Shown piece by piece: positions 47,195 to 59,189 of a stretch of DNA of 64,000 bases; the first letter of the stretch is position 1; each line of letters starts with the position of its first letter. Under the pieces are notes generated by a model. It did no database searches. It had not been told where the DNA came from and saw nothing but the letters and a program-made list of their open reading frames with translations. Both the position numbers and the translations under genes were made by a program. This stretch comes from Rhodeus uyekii (Eukaryota; Chordata; Actinopteri; Cypriniformes; Acheilognathidae): the NCBI GenBank assembly GCA_037043235.1, contig JAWRVZ010000030.1, positions 523,501 through 587,500 of the forward strand, in the 5' to 3' direction.

Positions 47195-48170
47195 CGAGGA
47201 AGGGATAACCCGCTTATCTCGCCAATTATGTCGAAGTGGAACCGCCAAACTCCCTATTTTTGTTGCATTTTCTTATCGGTTATATCGATTAGAATAATAC
47301 CGAACCCTAATATCTCGAGCACAAAAGAGGGACAAATTCGGCATTTAACATCAGTAATCTCGATCCCCGTTAATAATTATAGTACCGAGTTCACTGCGCA
47401 TGTGCTGAGTTTGAGTTATGGTCACGGTTGCTCTCCAATGACGCTTCACTCACTCTTCTGGCACAGTGCCATGCAGCTGCGAAACCATAGTAACCCAGTG
47501 TGCAATACTTTCAGAACTGTGTCCGAGCAAAATGACTGTGTTATGAACGTATGTGTTTCGTAAGAATCGAAGGTGGGTTTTTATATCGTATACTGGTAAA
47601 TCTTGCACTGGCTGTCAGAGTGGTTGACGACTGCCCAGATTACGAGCTTTATAGATGGGTTTCACATTCTACAGCTCTTTACATGTTTGAGAAAAGTACA
47701 AACCAGGAAAAATAAAACACTCTGACAAACATCACAAATAAAATAAGGATAATAGAAACAGTAGATTATGCTATATAACAGTCAGCGGTAGAGCGGCACA
47801 AAAACACTCTCCTCCCCACGCGTGAACACAGCATACGCCGTCTTAAAGGTATATTCCCAACATAAACATAAAGTAGCCGTTACAATCTCTGCTGTTAGTT
47901 GGTGCACATATGCCTTTTGTTGTTAGCAAACATATACAGTGTATGTGCATTTTTATAGCATGCCGATCGCTTCATCAAACAAATCGTCATATTGGCTGTT
48001 GGTTTTCTCGATCCTCGGTTATCTCGATCCTCGGTTATCTCGATCCTCGGTTATCTCGATCCTCGGTTATCTCGATCCTCGGTTATCTCGATCCTCGGTT
48101 ATCTCGATCCTCGGTTATCTCGATGCTTTTTTGCAACCCCCGAGGCCGTCAACATAACCGGGTTCCACTG
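47195..48170 (-). mobile_element. Tigger-like element, family B, copy 1
   Basis: The right end GAGGCCGTCAACATAACC|GGGTTCCACTG is followed by TA (48171-48172) and the left side holds CTTATCTCGCC..AAGTGGAACCGCCAAACTCC. Internal blocks (CTAATATCTCGAGCACAAAA, CATATGCCTTTTGTTGTTAG, TGCCGATCGCTTCATCAAAC) are shared in order with the copy at 53416-54619. The left boundary is uncertain. A 16-bp subterminal unit is expanded near the right end. Confidence 0.7.
48007..48125. repeat. 16-bp tandem repeat, seven units
   Basis: CTCGATCCTCGGTTAT repeats with exact 16-nt period starting at 48007, 48023, 48039, 48055, 48071, 48087 and 48103, with a degenerate eighth at 48119. It lies inside the Tigger-like family B element, whose other copy has only one or two units at the corresponding place (54543-54575). 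Confidence 0.93.
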
Positions 48171-48263
48171 TAATAAAAATAAAGCAAAAACTCAAACAAA
48201 AACTACCCCGAGGGGAAAAAACATAAACTAGCAACTTCACTGACTTGACTGACTGGACAAGGA

Positions 48264-48302
48264 CTAGACTAGACTAGACTAGACTAGACTAGACTAGACT
48301 AG
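48264..48302. repeat. (CTAGA)n pentanucleotide microsatellite
   Basis: About eight perfect CTAGA units directly after the Tigger-like element and a GACTTGACTGACTGG stretch. Confidence 0.9.
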
Positions 48303-51300
48303 AAACAGGTGAGTAACATGATCCAAACCTTCATAGACATAAGACAACGAAGCAGCACAGGACAGCAAACACGAAGGGAATAAATAGAGACACAAGGCCG
48401 AAAATGAGGGAGGACAGGTGGGGCAAATCAAACAGTAATGAGGGAACAAGGCAGGCGGGGTTACACAATGAAAGGACATGAACACACAGCCAATTTGAAC
48501 ACGCATGAGCCGAAACACTAGAAAACACAACCAAAGTGACAGAACCCTGTCAGATTAATAGAAATGTGATATATTGACAGCTGGCTGCATTATAGGTCAT
48601 AAATCCTGCCCTCTCCATGTAATCGAATGGGATACAAGCCAAACAAAAAAATCGAATTACTTATTTCGAAGTCATTTTAAGTAGTTCCTTTCACGCCGAT
48701 GTATGTTCAAATGTTTGTTTTGCCAATAAGACAGGGTGTAAAATGTAATTCTTGTGTAACTTTATGATTAACTACTGTACTTGCAAATGAGTCTTCGGGA
48801 GTATGGTCAGGAAATTTTTTGATTCACAATGCAGGATTGGAGCTAAGCCCCACTCCCAAAACCTACTCAATATTTCAAGTTATGTGCAAATACTGCACTT
48901 GTATAGTGAAAAAAAATATAGGACAAATTTTGAAGCCTATTGTAGTTTGTTCATAATACACAACTTGAAATGTATTAGTGCGTAGAAATCGATGTAGACG
49001 GTCGCTCTTGCTTTAGACTTGGAGGTATTATTGTAGGATATATTTAACATCACTGGAATTCCCATCAACACATTAAAGGGCAGACTTAATAGTATTTTAA
49101 AAAGTGCACTACCACAATTATTCCCAGTAATGTTTTTTCCCCATGTTGCGTGTGCATGGAGGGCTATGTGTGTGTGCATGTGCGCACATTTTACTGGTTT
49201 TCTGTGGGTTAGTGGCGTCTGCCCGCGCTGACCCTTTCCATTCTGTCAGATGATGAAGTCATGGTATGTAAGTCATCACAATGCAGATTCAGCTGAAAGA
49301 GCAAACGGACGGGACAGTATATGCTACCTTTCATTGCTCAAGAGGAATGCCTCAGCAGACGGATCTAATAGTTTTCCTCCATCCATGAATTCTGACATGC
49401 CCGCCGCTCAGTTATAGCTATTGACACATTTTAATTTAGCCTTCCAAGTAGACATACTAAAACACTCCCATATTATAGTGGCTTTGGGTTTGGATGCAGT
49501 AGAGGCTATTGTGGCGAAGCGGTTGCATGTTTATGTTTACAAGCTTTTCTGTAATTAAATAATTCAGCGGAACGTCTCAGGCTATGTCAGATTAGCATAC
49601 TAACATAGTATTTTTACTGTTTCTGCAGTATACATATGTGCACTATGCACTGTAGACACATTTTGCATTGAAAACGTGGATCAAATTGTGCAGTATATAA
49701 CAGAGATACAACAAAATATTTTGATTTTGTGGGGGGATAAAGTAAAAAATTGTGGTCCAAACAATTCCTGATACCATAAATAATAAAAAAGTATGCTGAA
49801 AATAAAACCATATTAAGTAGTTATATATAAATTAAAATTAAAAGTGTCTATAATATGATCAAATAACGTTATAAATATTTGAATTTTTGGAAAATAGGAT
49901 GTAAAATATTACCTAGTAAAAAAACAAAACATAACGAGTGCATAATTTATATTTGTAAAAATCCGTTCTACCTTGTAAGATATACAGAAAAAGATTCAAG
50001 GTGTAAGGAAAACATTTCATGCTTTACTTGAAGATTGCATCACATGACATTTTAGAGTCATTAGATTTAAATATTTGTTGAGCTTTTCAATATTGCATAA
50101 AAATGACATGAATAGAAAAAGAACAAAGTGTAACTTTGCACATGCATTTTAAATTTGAGTTTTAAAGTCTTGCCTTTTCACTGTCGTGGATGCTCAAAAA
50201 TCGAAAGTTTCTTATTTTATTTATGATGTCACCTATTTGTTTAAGCGCAATGTGACAAACAGCAAAATACACTTTGAATGATTTATCGTTGCATAATGTG
50301 CGTTCTTTCACATATTAAGAAGTGGTTCAACTTAAAATCTTTTTGGCTCTCTTTTGGTATGTAGATCACATGATTTGATAACTTTTGTAATGCAGTGAGG
50401 GCATTCAATCTTAACCCAGTAGTTGCATAAGACAAACAAGTAAGTTCAAGGTCTGCAGCATCATATGTCGTCCGGTGCGGTGTCTGCAGAGCCTGTTCTT
50501 GCATTCATGTAAATAATAGTGACTGTAGAGGTGTGGTCCGATGCACAACTATGTTCGGTGTCTGGCTGCTGGAATGCAGTATGCGCGAGCTTTTGCGCGT
50601 CTGTCTCCAGAGGGAGTTCGTCTAACACACACATGACAAGAGCTGACACATCCCCTCTCTTTAGCAAAACAGAGCCCTAAAAACACACCCGACATTGACA
50701 TCTGGCCCGCCTAGAACTGCCATCGTTCCTCATAATGTAGACTGAATGACCTGAGTGGATTTTGACTGCATGTTTCTAACAGTATTAGTGATGTGGATGC
50801 AATGATCGAGAGACGGAAGGACTTTATGGAAGCATTGAAATAATCAGGTAACTGCATAGATGCATCCTCTCCTGCCTGTATTTCAGCTCCATGTCTATTT
50901 TTAAAGCAGTTCACTTGAGAATTACAATTTGCTGTTCCAATTCGGTTTAGTATTCTCTCATGCAAGCTTTTGCATAGTTAAAGCTGGTGCCTTAAGATTT
51001 TGAATGCGATAACGCATTAACAGTTAAAAAATAGCAGTATTATAGCTTCTCTATTGAATCACCCGTAGTTCAGGGTTGCCAGGTCCAAGTCGAGCAAAGT
51101 ACGAGCAAAATATTTGCTTGTTATTGACATGCTTTATGACTGCCAATGGTTAGTACCTACATTTGTTTAGAGTAGCTTGGACGTTCTGCTAAATATCTCC
51201 TTTTGTGCTCCACAGCAGAAAAGAAAGTCATACCGTAACTTTAAAAGAGAGGTTCATAAAAAAGAATGATATAAATATGCTCTGTAATCCCCTTTATACC

Positions 51301-52555
51301 ACTGGACACTGACTCTAGCTCACCACAAAATCAAGGGGATGTCCTATCCCAAAGAAAAATGTTCTCTGGAGAAAGCTAGTCTAGTGTTATTACCAAGGCA
51401 AGTCCGCTTTCATGTGCTTTCAAGGCATTTCTTGTGGTCATATCCATACAGAAAGGACATGATTTCATTTTCAACACTTTACATATTATGAACAGTTAGA
51501 CATTTTGTACCTAATGAAATATTCACAGACTACATGTGTATAATTACAGTAAAGGTCTCGCTTTTCTATGTGGTGTTAGGTTTATTCTTGAAGGTGTGCT
51601 TATGTTTTGTGGTGTCTTTAAAGTATGTTTATTATCTTGAGGAAGTGGAGGGGCTTTGAAATCTTATAGGGGAGTTCACTAAAAATACACACCACAAACG
51701 GGGTTTGTTGCCAGGACAGCGACGTGTCCCCAACTGCCTTCAAAAGCGCACCTCTGTCCTGTTCACGGTTTGGCAGGGTAAAGCCGCAAGGCAAGGCTTT
51801 TTTTCCTCTTTATGCACTCTGCAAAAGTGCATGACTAGCAGTCTGGTAGAATCAGCTGTACAACTGTTCAATCTCCAGTCAACAGGAAGATTCATGGATG
51901 AACCTGTGTTTCTGACGTCAAACCACTGTCAAGATGGAACCGATACAAGCTCGGCCTGTCAAAAATAAGATATTTCATCTTCTGTTGTTGTTGACGTACT
52001 TTTTAATGTATCAGATTGCGTACATTTGAAGGAGTAGGTGTGTCGGTGTTTGTGTCCTCTTGCCCTAGGCGATAGTACAGTACGGCAACTTAAACTGCAG
52101 CAGATTTAAAAACAAACAAGATAAAGATTTGATAAAGAAAAACTTCTGAACTGTGCAAGTTCTTAGAAACTTAACCTTTGTATTCATGTTGTTAAATATA
52201 TAAAAATATACATGTTTTTAAATATATTTTCAAAACAGTTTAATTTTAATGATAGAAATCATGAACACGTTTTGTGGTGTAACTTTTATATATTTTAATA
52301 ATAATAATTTGTATTTTACAGCTGTTAATGAATTATGTTAGAATTATAATTATTATTGTTTTGTTGGTGTACTATATGACATTTCACACGGCAACTAACT
52401 TTGCCGAAAAAATTTCTGATATTTTTAGTTGACTTGGGCACACAGTTGTGTTTTATGTTTTTTCCCCTTCATATTGGTCACATTACATGACTTTAATTTG
52501 GGATAAAGTAGTTAATATTTAAATATATATTTAGTACTGTCAAGTCAAAATATAT
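48303..52555. other. Intergenic stretch without a gene
   Basis: 48303-48550 has the A/G-rich, GACACAAG/GGAACAAGG wording of a dispersed repeat that I cannot name. The remaining 4 kb is AT-rich with no supported exon, repeat terminus or RNA. Confidence 0.4.
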
Positions 52556-53353
52556 TGGGTTGAGATCTGGTGACTGTGGGGCCATTTTAGTACAGTGAAC
52601 TCATTGTCATGTTCAAGAAACCAGTTTGAAATGATTCGAGCTCTGTGACATGGTGCATTATCCTGCTGGAAGCAGCATTAGAGGATGGGTACATGGTGGT
52701 CATAAAGGGATGGATATGGTCAGAAACAATGTTCAGGTAGGCCATGGCGTTTAAACGATGCCAATTGGCACTAAGGGGCCTAAAGTGTGCCAAGAAAACA
52801 CCCCCCACACCATTACACCACCACCACCAGCCTGCACAGTGGTAACAAGGCATGATGGATCCATGTTCTCATTCTGTTTACGCCAAATTCTGACTCTACC
52901 ATCTGAATGTCTCAACAGAAATCGAGACTCATCAGACCAGGCAACATTTTTCCAGTCTTCAAATGTCCAATTTTGTTGAGCTCATGCAAATTGTCGCCTC
53001 TTTTTCCCGTTTGTAGTGGAGATGAGTGGTACCCGGTGGGGTCTTCTGCTGTTGTAGCCCATCCGCCTCAAGGTTGTGCGTATTGCGGCTTCACAAATGC
53101 TTTGCTGCAAACCTCAGTTGTAACAAGTGGTTATTTCAGTCAAAGTTGCTCTTCTATCAGCTTGAATCAGTCGGCCCATGACCTCTGACCTCTAGCATCA
53201 ACAAGGCATTTTCTCCCACAGAACTGCTGCATACTGGATGCTTTTCTCTTTTCACACCATTCTTTGTAAACCCTTTGTAAACTGCCATGTGATTGGTTGA
53301 TTAGATAATTGCTTTAATGAGAAATTGAACAGGTGTTCCTAATAGTCCTTTAT
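52556..53353 (-). mobile_element. Tc1-like transposon, truncated copy 2
   Basis: Nearly identical to the copy at 24633-25636 over long blocks (TTGAGATCTGGTGACTGTGG, GATGAGTGGTACCCGGTGGG, TTGAACAGGTGTTCCTAATA). It lacks the left terminal repeat but keeps the catalytic-core segment that copy 1 has lost (minus-strand HRLNAMAYLNIVSDHIHPFM). It has its own deletion near 53270. The right end is GGTGTTCCTAATAGTCCTTTA. Minus-strand transposase remnant, non-functional. Confidence 0.85.

Positions 53354-53356
<3 letters not shown>

Positions 53357-53388
<32 letters not shown>
53357..53388. repeat. (AT)n microsatellite
   Basis: AT dinucleotide run between the truncated Tc1 and the Tigger-like element. 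Confidence 0.85.
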
Positions 53389-53390
<2 letters not shown>

Positions 53391-53415
53391 TGACATTGTT
53401 TTATATGCATATATA

Positions 53416-54619
53416 CACTGGAGTTCACTTATCCCGACTCACGGTTAACTCGCCAATCCTATTAAGTCGACGTTTTTGAAGTGGAACCGCCAAACTCCCT
53501 ATTTGTCTTAGAATTTTCTTGTGGGTCATTGGTTACGTCGATTCTTTTACGTCGCCGAAATCTAATATCTCGAGCACAAAAGAGGGACAAATTCGCCACT
53601 TCACATGGTTATCTCGTGACAGAGTTCCTGCGCATGCGCTGAGTTCGCGTTGCACGTGGATCGCGGTCAGTGTTGCCAACTTAGCACCTTTGTCGCTATA
53701 TTTAGCGAGTTTTCAGACCACTCTAGCACAAATTTTCCAAAAAGCGACTAGCGACAAATCTAACGACTTTATCTAGAGATTTATTAGAGACTTTTGGAGA
53801 CTCTCTGAAGTGAAAGCACATATCGTTCTTACTCTTCTCAACGAGCAGCGAGAGCTGCCGCATCCCCATCCCAAAGCACTCACAGGCGGCCCGGTCCTCG
53901 CGCAGCAGCCCAGATGCAGGCAGAGCAGGAGATGTTTACTCCTCCACGTGCAAATGAATCGCGCATGTGCGGGAAGCCGCCGCTGGCTGATATTCAGGCA
54001 TACTTGTTGAGAAAGTACATTAGGCAGGCAGAACGTAAGAAAGTATGCAGTCTACTACAGCGTGATGAATTCACGAATATGCTAATTTATGCATGATGTC
54101 ACCTAGTGACATTTAGCGACTTTTTGGCCAATGAGGCTTAGATGAATACACACACACACAAACACACAAACACATCCCTGCTTCTGTTCTGACACGCGGT
54201 CTGCTCAGCGCCGCTGCGGATTGAAGAGCCGAGGTTGTTAAAAGAAAGGCATTTGTTGAGAAAGCACATTAGACAGGCAGAACGCAAGTATGCAATCTAG
54301 TACAGCATGATGACCTCACAAATATGTTATTATTGTTTACGCTGTGAGCGAAATTGTGTTTGCAATGTTGGAGAATATAATTAAAGGTTTGTATGGAGAA
54401 TGGAAGGTGTTTTTCATTGTATACTGGTAAATCTCTGCTGTTAGTTGATGCACATATGCCTTTTGTTGTTAGCAAACATATACAGTGTATGTACATTTTT
54501 ATAGCATGCCGATCGCTTCATCAAACAAATCGCCATATTGGCTGTTGGTTATCTCGATAAACTGTTATCTCAACGCTTTTTTGCAACCCCGAGGCCATTG
54601 AGATAACCGTTTTCCACTG
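53416..54619 (-). mobile_element. Tigger-like element, family B, copy 2
   Basis: Ends CACTGGAGTTCACTTATCC and AACCGTTTTCCACTG, flanked by TA (53414-53415, 54620-54621). It shares the CTAATATCTCGAGCACAAAA and TGCCGATCGCTTCATCAAAC blocks with copy 1, and contains an extra segment (about 53670-54330) absent from copy 1, including a duplicated block. Confidence 0.75.
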
Positions 54620-54621
<2 letters not shown>

Positions 54622-54706
<85 letters not shown>

Positions 54707-54722
54707 GTGTGTGTGTGTGTGT
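54622..54722. repeat. (TA)n followed by (TG)n microsatellite
   Basis: About 80 nt of perfect AT alternation (to about 54702) followed by TG dinucleotides, directly at the right end of the Tigger-like element. A likely site of assembly error or length polymorphism. Confidence 0.95.
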
Positions 54723-54977
54723 ATAGAAATAACAAAAGATCCAGAGATTTGTTTTCCCGATTTTTTTATATATTCGATATACTATCACAACCACACTTAG
54801 ATTTTTTTATTTTGCCCTCTAAAAGATATGTATAGGTTAAACATGTTTATTATAGAAAAGATGAAAACAGAAAAAAAGTATTATGTCATTGACCCAACCT
54901 CTTTGGCAGTGGCTACTAATTAATTTATTCAGAAGGTATTTGAACTACCGCAATAAACTTGTAATTATTTTTTTCAG

Positions 54978-55339
54978 ATTTCGCCATGAGTGAGGAGACC
55001 GTAATGTGGGCGTAGCTATTCAGAGGAGCAAGAAGCAAGATCTCACAAGCACAGTTTCACACTCCCACAAAGTAGAGGATGGGAGAAGCTGAAGATGAGA
55101 AGAACCAGGCAGGACGACTATTTGAGAACTTTGTTCAGGCCACTGACTGTAAAAGCACCCTACAGGCCTTCAATATTATGTGCAGTTACCTGGAGCTTGA
55201 CCCTCTGGAGCACAACACCTTCTACGGCGATCTGAAGAGCATGTTGACGAGCTGGAAAGCCAAAGCCCTTTGGAGTAAGCTGGACAAGAGAGCCAGCCAC
55301 AAAGAGTACAAGAAAGGCACAGCCTGTGAGGGCATGAAG
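54978..55339 (+). CDS. mical2: MICAL2-type monooxygenase, first coding exon (CDS 55079-55339)
   Basis: MICAL2 is a flavin monooxygenase that oxidises actin methionines and disassembles filaments, with roles in SRF/MRTF signalling. Acceptor TTTTTTTCAG at 54968-54977, 101 nt of 5' UTR, ATG at 55079 (purine at -3, G at +4), then 87 codons to the donor AAG|GTAAGC at 55340. The protein starts MGEAEDEKNQAGRLFENFVQ, followed by CKSTLQAFNIMCSYLELDPL and WKAKALWSKLDKRASHKEYK. This is the N-terminal extension before the FAD-binding fold; the GxGxxG-bearing next exon is not in the window. The MGE.EDEK..AG.FENFVQA opening fits MICAL2 rather than MICAL1/3, as does the position next to dkk3. Confidence 0.92.
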
Positions 55340-55469
55340 GTAAGCTTGCAAAATGCCTAGACAATAACAATGCTGGATCATATGTTATGTTCTTTAAATG
55401 AGCTTGCAAACCTTTGATGAGATCATCAAACCAAACAATTATAGATTCCATCTCAGATTTTCCCTGATC

Positions 55470-56640
55470 ATTATATAGAAGGGAGAGGTTATTATGTGAG
55501 TATCGGTGACCATAAGTCTGAGTGGACATCCATGACATGCGGAGTCCCTCAAGGTTCAATACTTGCACCCCTCCTGTTCAACTTATATATGCTGCCACTG
55601 AGCCAAATAATGAGAAAGAACCGAATTGCATATCACAGCTATGCAGATGACACCCAGATTTACCTCGCGTTGTCACCTAATGATTACAGCCCCATTGACT
55701 CCCTGAGTCAATGCATTGATGAAATTAAAAACTGGATGTGCCTAAACTTCCTTCAGTTAAACAAAGACAAAACTGAAGTCATTGCATTTGGAAACAAAGA
55801 TGAAGTTCTCAAAGTGAACGCATACCTTCACTCTAGGGGTCAAACAACTAAAAATCAGGTCAGGAATCTTGGTGTGATTTTGGAGTCAGACCTGAGTTTC
55901 AGTAGCCATGTAAAAACAATAACTAAATCAGCATATTATCATCTCAAAAATATTGCAAGAATTAGATGCTTTGTCTCCAATCAAGACTTAGAGAAACTTG
56001 TTCATGCTTTCATCACCAGCAGGGTGGATTATTGTAATGGGCTCCTCACCGGCCTTCCCAAAAAGACCATAAGACAGCTGCAGCTCGTACAGAACGCTGC
56101 TGCCAGGATTCTGAGCAGAACCAGAAAATATGAACACATCACACCAGTCCTTAGGTCCTTGCACTGGCTTCCAGTTACATTTAGAATTGATTTTAAAGTA
56201 CTGTTACTTGTTTATAAATCACTCAATGGCCTAGGACCTCAATACATTACAGATATGCTCATAGAATATAAACCTAACAGATCACTAAGATCATCAGGAT
56301 CAAGTCACTTAGTAATACCCAGGGTTCACTCAAAGCAAGGAGAGTCTGCTTTTAGCTGTTACGCAGCCGCAGCTGGAACCAGCTTCCAGAAGAGATCAGG
56401 TGTGCTCCAACAGTAGCCACATTCAAATCAAGACTCAAAACACATCTTTTTACCTATGCATTTGCAGATTGAGCACTGTGCTATGTCCGAACTGTTTGCA
56501 TTTTATTTTATACGTATTATCTTTTTATTCTTTTAATCATTTTTATTGTTTTATTTTTATCATTCTTCTTTATGTAAAGCACTTTGAATTACCATTGTGT
56601 ATGAAATGTGCTATACAAATAATCTTGCCTTGCCTTGCCT
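55470..56640 (+). mobile_element. L2-type LINE, 5'-truncated copy 2
   Basis: Plus-strand reverse transcriptase C-terminal half in one long frame from 55496 to 56416: MTCGVPQGSILAPLLFNLYM, catalytic HSYADDTQIY, FLQLNKDKTEVIAFG, NQVRNLGVILESDLSFSSHV, SRVDYCNGLLTGLPKKTIRQ, HITPVLRSLHWLPVTFRIDF. The frame breaks near 56360. The 3' end is a CCTTG triplicate (56626-56640). Starts about 130 nt after the mical2 exon, inside the first coding intron, same strand. Much better preserved than copy 1. Confidence 0.92.
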
Positions 56641-56643
56641 ATA

Positions 56644-57440
56644 CAGTAGAACCCCGACTTACGAATTTAATCCGTTCCGAGGTTGGTTTCGTATGTCGAA
56701 CTTTTCGTATGTCGGACAGGCTTTTACATGTTAATTGCCTAATCTGTTTCAAGCCCTACAAAAACACCATATTCAGCATGGGATGAAGCGCATCCCAGCT
56801 TCATGCTTCTCAATAATCTCCCTTTTCGGCTCAAAGAAAAGCACCCTCTTCTTCCCTTTGACTTCAGCAACAATCTTCACATCCATGGTTACTGATTAGA
56901 AAAAAGTTTATGCTAACAGAAGAGGCTGGTGGGAGCGATGCTGACCAATAGGAGAGCAGGATTGTAAAGTGTTCCCCTTCTTACATGGACTATTCCAGCC
57001 ATCCCTGTCATTCAGTGCGCAATGGACTATTCCCAACTTTCCCTCAGAGTTCAGGAAGTGTCGTGACAGAAGAGAGTTGATGGATGATTAAGGTAAAAGA
57101 GATCGGCTGAAGATTGTATATAGTTTATTGAGTGAAATACAGGGAATTAGTGCCAATCGTTGAGGTTTTATCGATCTATGCACCTTTAATAAATACCAGT
57201 TTTGGATTATTCTCTGAGTGAGACATCATTGTTCTGACCGGACAAACTGTAGTCTTCATCCAACCCGAACCAAAATCAGCGCGAATATCAAAACAAAACT
57301 CGGAAATCGTCGCCTCGCCGAGATTTCGTTTTTCACATCTCGATCATTTTGTCGTTACTCGGGTGGAAAAAAACCCGAAATCTTTTATTGTATGTCGAAC
57401 TTTTCGTACGTAGAGTGTTTCGTAAGTTGGGGTTCTACTG
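56644..57440. mobile_element. Tigger-like MITE, family C
   Basis: CAGTAGAACCCCGACTTACG ... CGTAAGTTGGGGTTCTACTG with TA on each side (56642-56643, 57441-57442). Subterminal repeats read GTATGTCGAACTTTTCGTA at both ends. No transposase frame seen. It abuts the LINE tail with only 3 nt between. Confidence 0.82.
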
Positions 57441-57597
57441 TATATGATATCATGGACATATGTTGTTCGTTAGAGAGTGCTCTTTGGTTTTAGCGCCAAC
57501 CCGATCAAGCACTTGTATTGTATGAGCGTATTAGTGGTGTATGTGCGGTATGGTAAGTCTATTGCTCATTATATGACACACAATCCATTTTTGCTAA

Positions 57598-58145
57598 AGG
57601 GCCAGTCACACAGCAAAAACGCATGAATCACGCACGAATTACGCACAGATTTTCGTTTCTGCGTGGAGCGTGCGTCGTATGCGTAATTCAGTGATTGTAA
57701 GTGGATGTGCATCGAAGGCGGTTTGTGCGTGATTTTGAGTTTTGAACGGTTCAAATATTTTCCGTTTGCGTTATTCATGAGTCGGCGTGCGTAGTTTATG
57801 TGTCGAGTATGCGTGACTATGCGCGGGACACGCGTCTACCATCAGTGCTAATGCGTCGGAACTGGATCGAAACCGCGCACGTCCACTGACGCCCCACCTT
57901 CATATCACGCATGAACCGCGCACGTATTACGTTCATTCCACTGACAATGTGGATTCTGAAAGTGCTTGTACGTGGAACTTTCGCGAAGCGTGTGTGTTTG
58001 GACGCGCTCCGTCAGTGATTCATGCGTCGGGCGTCGAATGTTCGTGGACTACTTTGGTCAATTTCTCGACGCACAAGCACGCACAAACCCAATCTGTGCG
58101 TGATTTGTGAGTGATTTGTGCGTGATCGGCTGTGTGACTGGCCCT
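57598..58145. mobile_element. Harbinger-like MITE, 548 bp
   Basis: AGGGCCAGTCACACAGC and GCTGTGTGACTGGCCCT are perfect inverted ends, with TAA on both sides (57595-57597, 58146-58148), the 3-bp duplication typical of PIF/Harbinger. The interior is rich in GCGTG/CACGC words in inverted orientation (long fold-back), which makes it CpG-rich against its surroundings. Confidence 0.82.
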
Positions 58146-59189
58146 TAAGGATTTCACATGGATGCAATAACATGGACCGACCCAGTGGACAAATATATGT
58201 TTAATCCTCTACTATGTGAAAAGCAGAATGTCAAATGAGATGTACGTCCTAATAGCTTGACCTTCTGATTATGAACAAAAATTGCTGTTGAATATTGATG
58301 TGGTTGACATTGTAGGTCACATGACAATTCCAACATGGCGGATGTAGTATGTCTGGTTTGGATTAATACTATAAACATCCACACATCAATGAGCATTGTA
58401 GCGTCAAAAGGGATAGTCCACCCAGAAATCTGTTATCTGTTAGCATGTTTGAGCTTCACTTGCCATATTTGATGTGCTTTATGTATGTGCAATGTTTACA
58501 TGTTAAAAGCATGAGAGAATAATAAAAATATCATCATTTGTGTTACGGAAATGAACGTAAGTCTTACAGCTTTGGAATGGAGGATGAGTAAAGATAAAAG
58601 TTTCATTTTTCTGTGAACTAACCATCCCTATGCATAGTTGCAGATAATTTTCCATGCATTTCACGCACAATATGTTCCTGCCACTTAAGCTTATGTATCA
58701 TAAAAGTTGTGAAAGTAGTATCTCATTAAAGGTGCAGTATGTAATAGTTACACTTCACTCAGTAGATTTGATTATTTTAGAAGATCAAACTGGCTTATTC
58801 ATTATAACTTCCTCATTACACACACACACACACACACGCACGCACGCACGCACGCACGCACTTTGAAAGGCTGCATGGAGTCAGGCTCAGCTTATTTTTA
58901 GTGAGTGTTTGAAGTATTTCAAAGAGAGCCTAATTTAACAAGTTCACTTCATACGGGTAATAAACAGCCCACTAAGGTTTCTGATGTGAAGAAGTGTAAT
59001 TATGCAGCTCTTTTTAGGGTGTAATTTACCTCTTTGTAATAATGGTGGTAATTATAAACAGTAGTTCTGACTAAAGGCTGTCCTGCACACTTTAATCAAA
59101 TCCAGCACAGTGTTTCAGACAAGCCAGGTGTGCTGTAACTGCAAAATGGATCATAGAAGGATTTTATATAAGCATTTGACCCTTGCTAG
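58146..59189. other. mical2 intron, CA/CG microsatellite only
   Basis: A (CA)n(CACG)n run at 58818-58860; otherwise nothing recognised. Confidence 0.45.

Noticed and set aside
48007..48125. CRISPR-like array
   Set aside because: Units are directly contiguous 16-mers without unique spacers, in a vertebrate genome and inside a transposon.
47910..48231. Three overlapping open frames with repeated SILGYLDPRLSRS
   Set aside because: They are produced by the 16-bp tandem repeat, which is open in all three frames; not a repeat protein gene.
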